From positions 1,457,501 through 1,521,500 of the forward strand of contig NZ_CP081966.1 in NCBI RefSeq assembly GCF_019823065.1: a DNA stretch of 64,000 nucleotides, in the 5' to 3' direction. The DNA is from Pseudomonas mosselii. GTDB taxonomy: Bacteria > Pseudomonadota > Gammaproteobacteria > Pseudomonadales > Pseudomonadaceae. The position numbers and the translations under genes were made by a program. This document shows positions 59,672-64,000 of the stretch, piece by piece. Under the pieces are notes generated by a model. That model saw nothing but the letters and a program-made list of their open reading frames with translations, did not search any database and had not been told where the DNA came from. The number at the start of each line of letters is the position of its first letter. The first letter of the stretch is position 1.

Positions 59672-60745
59672 ATGACTGACCTGCGTCGCTGGATCTGGCT
59701 GGGCGCGGCTTTTGTGATTGCCGTGCTGCTGTACTTCCTGCACAACATTCTCTCGCCGTTCCTGGTGGGCATCCTGCTGGCCTACCTGGCCGACCCGCTG
59801 GTCGACCGCCTGGAACGGTTCGGCCTGTCGCGCACCTGGGGCGTGGTGGTGGTGTTCAGCCTGTTCACCCTGATATTCCTGGCCCTGCTGCTGGTGCTGG
59901 TGCCGATGCTGGCCAAGCAGTTGCTACGCCTGTACGAACTGGCGCCGCAGATGCTCGACTGGCTGCAGCATGTGGCGCTGCCCTGGGTGCAGAGCCGCCT
60001 GGGCCTGGCCGATGGGTTCTGGAAATTCGACAAGATCAAGGCCGCCATCGGCGAGCACATGGGCCAGACCACCGACATCGTCGGGGTGCTGCTGTCCCAG
60101 GCCACTGCTTCGAGCCTGGCGTTGATTGGCTGGCTGGCCAACCTGGTGCTGATCCCGGTGGTGGGCTTCTACCTGCTGCGCGACTGGGACCTGATGATGG
60201 CCAAGCTGCGCAGCCTGCTGCCACGTCAACGCGAACCGCAGGTAGTGGGACTGGCCGGCGAGTGCCACGAGGTGCTGGGGGCGTTCGTGCGCGGGCAGTT
60301 GCTGGTGATGCTGGCGCTGGGCGTCATCTATTCCACCGGCCTGATGCTGGTGGGCCTGGAACTGGGCCTGCTGATCGGCATGCTCGCGGGGTTGGCGGCG
60401 ATCGTGCCGTACATGGGCTTCATCATCGGCATCGGTGCGGCGCTGGTCGCCGGGTTGTTCCAGTTCGGCGGCGAGCTCTACCCGATGCTGGGCATCGTCG
60501 CGGTGTTCATGGTTGGGCAGGCGCTTGAAGGCATGGTGCTGACACCGCTGCTGGTGGGCGACCGCATCGGCCTGCACCCGGTGGCGGTGATCTTCGCGAT
60601 CCTGGCCGGCGGCGAGCTGTTCGGCTTTACCGGCGTGTTGCTGGCGTTGCCGGTGGCGGCGGTGATCATGGTGCTGCTGCGGCATGTGCATGACCTGTAC
60701 AAGGAATCGGACATGTATGCCGGGGAGATCGACCCCGACCTATGA
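59672..60745 (+). CDS. PerM/AI-2E family transporter
   Basis: 357-residue membrane protein with about seven to eight helices of the AI-2E exporter (PerM, formerly UPF0118) family: start LSPFLVGILLAYLADPLVDRL and the late PLLVGDRIGLHP. Its substrate is not known in pseudomonads. Start preceded by AAGGAG; 11 bp after DUF2066, so co-transcribed. Confidence 0.88.
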   Translation: MTDLRRWIWLGAAFVIAVLLYFLHNILSPFLVGILLAYLADPLVDRLERFGLSRTWGVVVVFSLFTLIFLALLLVLVPMLAKQLLRLYELAPQMLDWLQHVALPWVQSRLGLADGFWKFDKIKAAIGEHMGQTTDIVGVLLSQATASSLALIGWLANLVLIPVVGFYLLRDWDLMMAKLRSLLPRQREPQVVGLAGECHEVLGAFVRGQLLVMLALGVIYSTGLMLVGLELGLLIGMLAGLAAIVPYMGFIIGIGAALVAGLFQFGGELYPMLGIVAVFMVGQALEGMVLTPLLVGDRIGLHPVAVIFAILAGGELFGFTGVLLALPVAAVIMVLLRHVHDLYKESDMYAGEIDPDL

Positions 60746-60747
60746 TC

Positions 60748-60820
60748 AATCGCGGGGCAAGCCCGCTCCCACGCTACCCTGGCAGAGGCTATAACGTGGG
60801 GGCGGGCTTGCCCCGCGATG
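60748..60820. repeat. REP pair, GCGGGCTTGCC type
   Basis: Inverted copy ATCGCGGGGCAAGCCCGCTC at 60749 and forward copy GTGGGGGCGGGCTTGCCCCG ending at 60820, between the permease gene and hda. Confidence 0.88.
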
Positions 60821-60953
60821 CTTGTGAAACAGTGCAACTACTTGATTTTACTTGCGCTATTCCCCTCGCCGATTGTGCCGTCCGCGCTGCGGGTATAGAC
60901 TTTGCACACTGTTCATCAAAGGCCCCCTGTGGTCCCCGCGACCGCCCGCGAGC

Positions 60954-61658
60954 ATGAAACCGATCCAGTTGCCCCTGGGTGTGCGTCTGCGCGACGACGC
61001 CACCTTCATCAACTACTACCCCGGCGCCAATGCCGCGGCACTGGGCTATGTCGAGCGGCTGTGCGAAGCCGACGCCGGCTGGACCGAAAGCCTCATCTAC
61101 CTGTGGGGCAAGCAGGGCGTGGGCCGCACCCACCTGTTGCAGGCCGCCACCCAGCGTTTCCAGCAGTTGGGCCAACCCGCTGTCTACCTGCCCCTGGCGC
61201 AACTGCTTGATCGCGGCGTCGAACTGCTCGACTACCTCGAACAGTACGAGCTGGTGTGCATCGACGACCTGCATGTGATTGCCGGCAAGGCGGACTGGGA
61301 AGAGGCGATGTTTCACCTGTTCAACCGCCTGCGCGACAGCGGCCGGCGCCTGCTGCTGGCGGCGTCCAGTTCGCCACGGGAACTGCCGATCAAACTGGCC
61401 GACCTCAAGTCGCGGCTGACCCTGGCGCTGATCTTTCAGATGCGTGGGATGTCCGATGAGGACAAGCTGCGCGCCCTGCAACTGCGTGCCTCGCGCCGTG
61501 GCCTGCACCTGACCGACGAGGTCGGCCACTTCATCCTCACCCGCGGTACGCGCAGCATGAGCGCGTTGTTCGACCTCCTCGAACGCCTCGACCAGGCCTC
61601 CCTGCAGGCCCAGCGCAAGCTGACCATCCCGTTCCTCAAGGAAACCCTCGGCTGGTAG
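60954..61658 (+). CDS. hda: DnaA inactivator Hda
   Basis: 234-residue AAA+ protein related to DnaA domain III without the DNA-binding domain. The N-terminal IQLPLGV is the beta-clamp-binding motif (residues 4-9), and the Walker A form is GKQGVGRTHLL near 52-62. With the clamp it triggers hydrolysis of DnaA-bound ATP after initiation. ATG 60954 is used because it opens the clamp motif. Relevant to the DnaA box near nrdA in this window. Confidence 0.92.
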   Translation: MKPIQLPLGVRLRDDATFINYYPGANAAALGYVERLCEADAGWTESLIYLWGKQGVGRTHLLQAATQRFQQLGQPAVYLPLAQLLDRGVELLDYLEQYELVCIDDLHVIAGKADWEEAMFHLFNRLRDSGRRLLLAASSSPRELPIKLADLKSRLTLALIFQMRGMSDEDKLRALQLRASRRGLHLTDEVGHFILTRGTRSMSALFDLLERLDQASLQAQRKLTIPFLKETLGW

Positions 61659-61783
61659 CCCTGAGAACACGGTGCCAGAGCATCAAAACGGAAAAGTCAC
61701 ATCTTTTTCGATAAAATTTGCAAATGGGTCCGATAGAAGGCATAGTTTCCCCCTTCTAAAGGACTACAGACACGGTCGTGCCC

Positions 61784-62419
61784 ATGCTGAAGCGCTTCGC
61801 ACCCCTCGTGCCACTTGCACTTGTCACCCTTCTTTACGGCTGTGCCTCCACCGGCCCGGTCGCACCCTCGCAGGACCACCGCGTGGCCGCCGAGCAATCG
61901 GTCAAGGCCAAGGCTTCCGCCTCTTCCGTATTCACCGAGGAAGAGCTGGCCAGCGAAGACGACCTTGACGCCTTCTCCAGCAACGGCAAGCCATACCAGC
62001 TGCCTGTGCTGGCCGACAGCATTCTCGAACGCGGCATGGCCCTGATCGGCACCCGCTACCGCTTCGGCGGCACCTCCGAGAAGTCCGGCTTCGACTGCAG
62101 CGGTTTCATCGGCTACCTGTTCCGCGAAGAGGCGGGCATGAACCTGCCGCGCTCGACCCGCGAGATGATCAACGTCGACGCGCCCAAGGTCGCCCGTAAC
62201 AAGCTCAAGCCCGGCGACCTGCTGTTCTTCAGCACCAACGGCCGTGGCCGCGTGAGCCATGCCGGCATCTACCTGGGTGACAACCAGTTCATCCACTCCA
62301 GCAGCCGCCGCAGCGGTGGTGTGCGTATCGACAGCCTGGGCGATCGCTATTGGAGCAAGACCTTCATCGAGGCCAAACGCGCGCTCGCCATGGCGCCGAC
62401 CACGATCTCGCGCAATTGA
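61784..62419 (+). CDS. NlpC/P60 family peptidoglycan endopeptidase, lipoprotein
   Basis: 211 residues. Lipoprotein signal with Cys20 in LLYGC, a spacer of about 50 polar residues, then the NlpC/P60 peptidase with catalytic Cys105 (FDCSG), His159 (SHAGIYLG) and His171. It should cleave peptide stems of peptidoglycan in the periplasm (DL-endopeptidase group). ATG 61784 is preferred over a GTG two codons earlier. Confidence 0.9.
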   Translation: MLKRFAPLVPLALVTLLYGCASTGPVAPSQDHRVAAEQSVKAKASASSVFTEEELASEDDLDAFSSNGKPYQLPVLADSILERGMALIGTRYRFGGTSEKSGFDCSGFIGYLFREEAGMNLPRSTREMINVDAPKVARNKLKPGDLLFFSTNGRGRVSHAGIYLGDNQFIHSSSRRSGGVRIDSLGDRYWSKTFIEAKRALAMAPTTISRN

Positions 62420-62443
62420 TTTGATATCAAAATGCTGTAACCT

Positions 62444-62480
62444 CGCACGGCGGCGTAGCTGAAAAGCTCGCCGCCGTGCG
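62444..62480. repeat. 16-bp stem-loop with GAAA tetraloop between the two NlpC/P60 genes
   Basis: CGCACGGCGGCG-T-AGCT-GAAA-AGCT-CGCCGCCGTGCG: perfect 12 bp plus 4 bp with one bulged T and a GNRA-type loop. No T-run follows, so it may be a stabiliser or a rho-independent stop of low efficiency. Located 25 bp after the first peptidase stop. Confidence 0.8.
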
Positions 62481-62565
62481 CATTTACAGAAAGCGTCTAA
62501 TCTAAATTCTCAACTCTTTTTACCTTCGGCCGTGGCCGTCGGATTTTCGACAGGACGTTCGCATC

Positions 62566-63099
62566 ATGGCGATGTTGGCGCGCTTCGCATTCTTTTCCCT
62601 GGTGGCCCTGCTTGCGGCCTGCTCCAGCCGTGCACCTGCGCCGGCGCCCACGCCCAAACAGCCGATGGTGTTCAATCAGGCGCCTTCGTCGCCTGCGGCC
62701 GACGATGTATTGTTTCGCGCCATCGGCCTGGTGGGCACACCGTATCGCTGGGGTGGCAATACACCGGATGCCGGGTTCGATTGCAGCGGCCTGATCGGCT
62801 ATGTCTACCGTGATGCGGCGGGTATCAGTCTGCCACGCTCGACTCGCGAGATGATCGTCATGCGCGCGCCAAATGTGGATATCAATTCGCTGCAGTCGGG
62901 TGATCTGGTGTTCTTTGCCACCAGCGGCGGGTCGCAGGTCAGCCATGCCGGCATCTACGTCGGTGAAGGGCGCTTCGTGCATGCACCGTCGACGGGCGGC
63001 ACCGTGCGCCTGGACTACCTGTCCAACAGCTACTGGGCCAAGGCCTACCTCCAGGCCAAACGGGTGCTGCCGCCGGGGCATCTGGCGCAGAATCCCTGA
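62566..63099 (+). CDS. NlpC/P60 family peptidoglycan endopeptidase, second copy, lipoprotein
   Basis: 177 residues. Lipoprotein signal with Cys19 in LLAACS, a short Pro/Ala linker, then an NlpC/P60 domain with Cys73 (FDCSG), His127 (SHAGIYVG) and His139. It is clearly a paralogue of the preceding gene (shared GFDCSGxIGY and LPRSTREMI), shorter in the linker. Tandem duplication of this enzyme is usual in pseudomonads. Confidence 0.9.
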   Translation: MAMLARFAFFSLVALLAACSSRAPAPAPTPKQPMVFNQAPSSPAADDVLFRAIGLVGTPYRWGGNTPDAGFDCSGLIGYVYRDAAGISLPRSTREMIVMRAPNVDINSLQSGDLVFFATSGGSQVSHAGIYVGEGRFVHAPSTGGTVRLDYLSNSYWAKAYLQAKRVLPPGHLAQNP

Positions 63100-63152
63100 T
63101 ACCTACCGGCGCGGGCAGGGTATGAACTTGGTCCAGTATTGCCTGGCTGGCA

Positions 63153-63731
63153 TCAAGCCTGTTTGAGCAGAAGCGCCACTCCGGGATAGTACTGCCCCAG
63201 TTCGTTGTGCAGCTTGCGGTAGGCATACGGGAAGTACCAGGCAAGCGCACAGGCCGTGTGCTTCTGCAGATCGTCCACCAGGTCCTGCAGTTCCTCGGGG
63301 CTGGCATGCTGGCCGGCCTTCCACGGTGTGACGAACAGTGCCCCGGCCTTGAGTTGGCTGCCATACGCGATCGGCTTGGCCAGGGCGGCGGTTTCCTGCA
63401 GGGCCGCTGTCAGGTCGAGGCGAGCGATGCGCGGCCAGCGCTGGCCAGCGTGCAGGTACAGCGACTCCTCGGCGCTGCTGATCGACAGGTCGCAGCGCCC
63501 GTCGCGCTCGCCCTCGTCGCGCTGTTTCTTGCTCATGTGCCGTTCCAGCGCCACCAACTCACCCTGCCAGGCGGCAGCGGCGAGCAGGCCGACGTTGCTG
63601 GCTGTGCCGTGCCAGTAGGGCGCCTCGTTGTCGCCCTGCAACTGGTTGAAGCGGTCGATGCAGTCGACCCAGCGCTCGAGGGCCGGGCGCAGGAACTCCA
63701 GGCGCGGGTTGTTGATCATCAGGCCTTGCAT
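63153..63731 (-). CDS. Conserved protein of unknown function
   Basis: 192 residues, soluble, no signal or membrane segment, Trp- and Leu-rich (LERWVDCIDRFNQL, WHGTASNVGLLAAAAW). I do not recognise the family. ATG 63731 follows AAGGAGA at 9 bp, a strong ribosome site. It is convergent with the NlpC/P60 pair and divergent from the riboswitch-controlled genes to the right. Confidence 0.72.
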   Translation of the reverse strand: MQGLMINNPRLEFLRPALERWVDCIDRFNQLQGDNEAPYWHGTASNVGLLAAAAWQGELVALERHMSKKQRDEGERDGRCDLSISSAEESLYLHAGQRWPRIARLDLTAALQETAALAKPIAYGSQLKAGALFVTPWKAGQHASPEELQDLVDDLQKHTACALAWYFPYAYRKLHNELGQYYPGVALLLKQA

Positions 63732-63855
63732 GCTGCGCTCTCCTTGTCATTGTGATCCGGGTCGGCCGGGTGATGGCTATGTGATATCACTGCTCTGAGT
63801 GTGGCACAAGCTGGTGAATCGGCCATTGATCCAGGCCAGATCGGCCCTCGCTCGA

Positions 63856-63884
63856 TTGACGCTCCCGGTGCAACCCTCTAACCT
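63856..63884 (+). promoter_or_regulatory. Sigma-70 promoter before the cobalamin riboswitch
   Basis: TTGACG (63856) and TAACCT (63879) are separated by 17 bp, a good sigma-70 match, and would start transcription just before the riboswitch. The rest of 63732-63855 shows no gene. Confidence 0.6.
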
Positions 63885-63894
63885 TCGCGGCGTG

Positions 63895-64000
63895 CTTCAG
63901 GTGCCCCGCGAGCTGCGGTTCGGCAGGGTGAAACTGGGAAGCCGGTGGGCGCCAGTAGGCGCGAGTCCGGCGCTGCCCCCGCAACGGTAGATGAGTCGAC
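63895..64000 (+). ncRNA. Cobalamin (B12) riboswitch, cut by window end
   Basis: The conserved order of the B12 aptamer is present: CAGGTGCC, then AGGGTGAAACTGGGAAGCCG, then AGTCCGGCGCTGCCCCCGCA and ACGGTA. The closing B12-box side lies beyond the end of the window. In Pseudomonas at this chromosomal position it precedes cobalamin biosynthesis genes, so it most likely turns off a downstream cob operon when B12 is present. Confidence 0.92.

Overview
The window is a chromosome segment of a high-GC gammaproteobacterium, almost certainly a Pseudomonas of the P. putida group. Evidence: the 23S/5S sequences, gene orders typical of Pseudomonas (nrdA-nrdB, oprH-phoP-phoQ, dctA-sprT, ldhA-gacS-two-component pair-cysM-rlmD-relA-mazG, purM-purN, DUF2066-perM-hda-NlpC/P60 genes), and many copies of the pseudomonad REP elements with a GTGGGAGCGGGCTTGCCCCGCGA-like core. 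These are conclusions from reading the sequence; no database search was possible.

Layout. 1-3450: end of an rRNA operon (last bases of tRNA-Ala, spacer, 23S, 5S, terminator). 3.8-10.8 kb: a catabolic-type acetolactate synthase, then an accessory metabolic cluster of an IaaM/DavB-like flavin amino-acid monooxygenase, a nitrilase-superfamily amidase, an unfamiliar membrane protein with an internal duplication, and an L-asparaginase-like amidohydrolase translationally coupled to it. 10.8-20.7 kb: a UPF0149 protein, a glutathione transferase, a large PNPOx-like/flavin reductase/2Fe-2S fusion, a LysR regulator, a lactate-permease-family transporter with a MocR regulator, and a second MocR regulator divergent from a GNAT acetyltransferase. 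20.9-23.2 kb: an orphan XRE regulator and a Bro-N protein, with an IS256-family element inserted between them. Its 8-bp target duplication can be read and it has replaced the Bro-N stop codon. 23.4-28.3 kb: nrdB and nrdA with a long leader carrying a NrdR-box pair and a DnaA box. 28.5-37.1 kb: an RstAB-like two-component system, phosphopantetheinyl transferase, a dienelactone-hydrolase-like protein, the oprH-phoP-phoQ operon under a four-hexamer PhoP box, and dctA behind a clear sigma-54 promoter. 37.1-44.1 kb: housekeeping and small genes (SprT-like, YIP1, ttcA, Tag-like, DUF2069, wrbA, ArsC-like, TlpA-like, META-domain lipoprotein, ldhA). 44.1-63.7 kb: gacS, a PirRS-like pair, cysM, rlmD, relA, mazG, DUF2058, DUF3108, purN/purM, DUF2066, PerM, hda and two NlpC/P60 lipoproteins. 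The window closes inside a cobalamin riboswitch.

The most important single observation is that gacS, the hybrid sensor kinase at the top of the Gac/Rsm pathway, carries an in-frame TAA at codon 701 while the rest of the reading frame is intact on both sides. As sequenced, the strain should be GacS-negative. Other points worth a second look are the monooxygenase/amidase/permease/asparaginase operon with its duplicated membrane protein, the IS256 insertion that rewrites a C-terminus, the regularly phased PhoP box, the perfect 23-bp hairpin between oprH and phoP, and a REP that forms the 3' end of a sensor kinase gene.

Functional links: PhoPQ controls oprH and probably itself through the upstream box. 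NrdR and DnaA sites tie deoxyribonucleotide synthesis to dNTP state and replication, and Hda at 61 kb is the DnaA-inactivating partner in the same control circuit. RelA feeds the stringent response. DctA imports C4-dicarboxylates under RpoN control.
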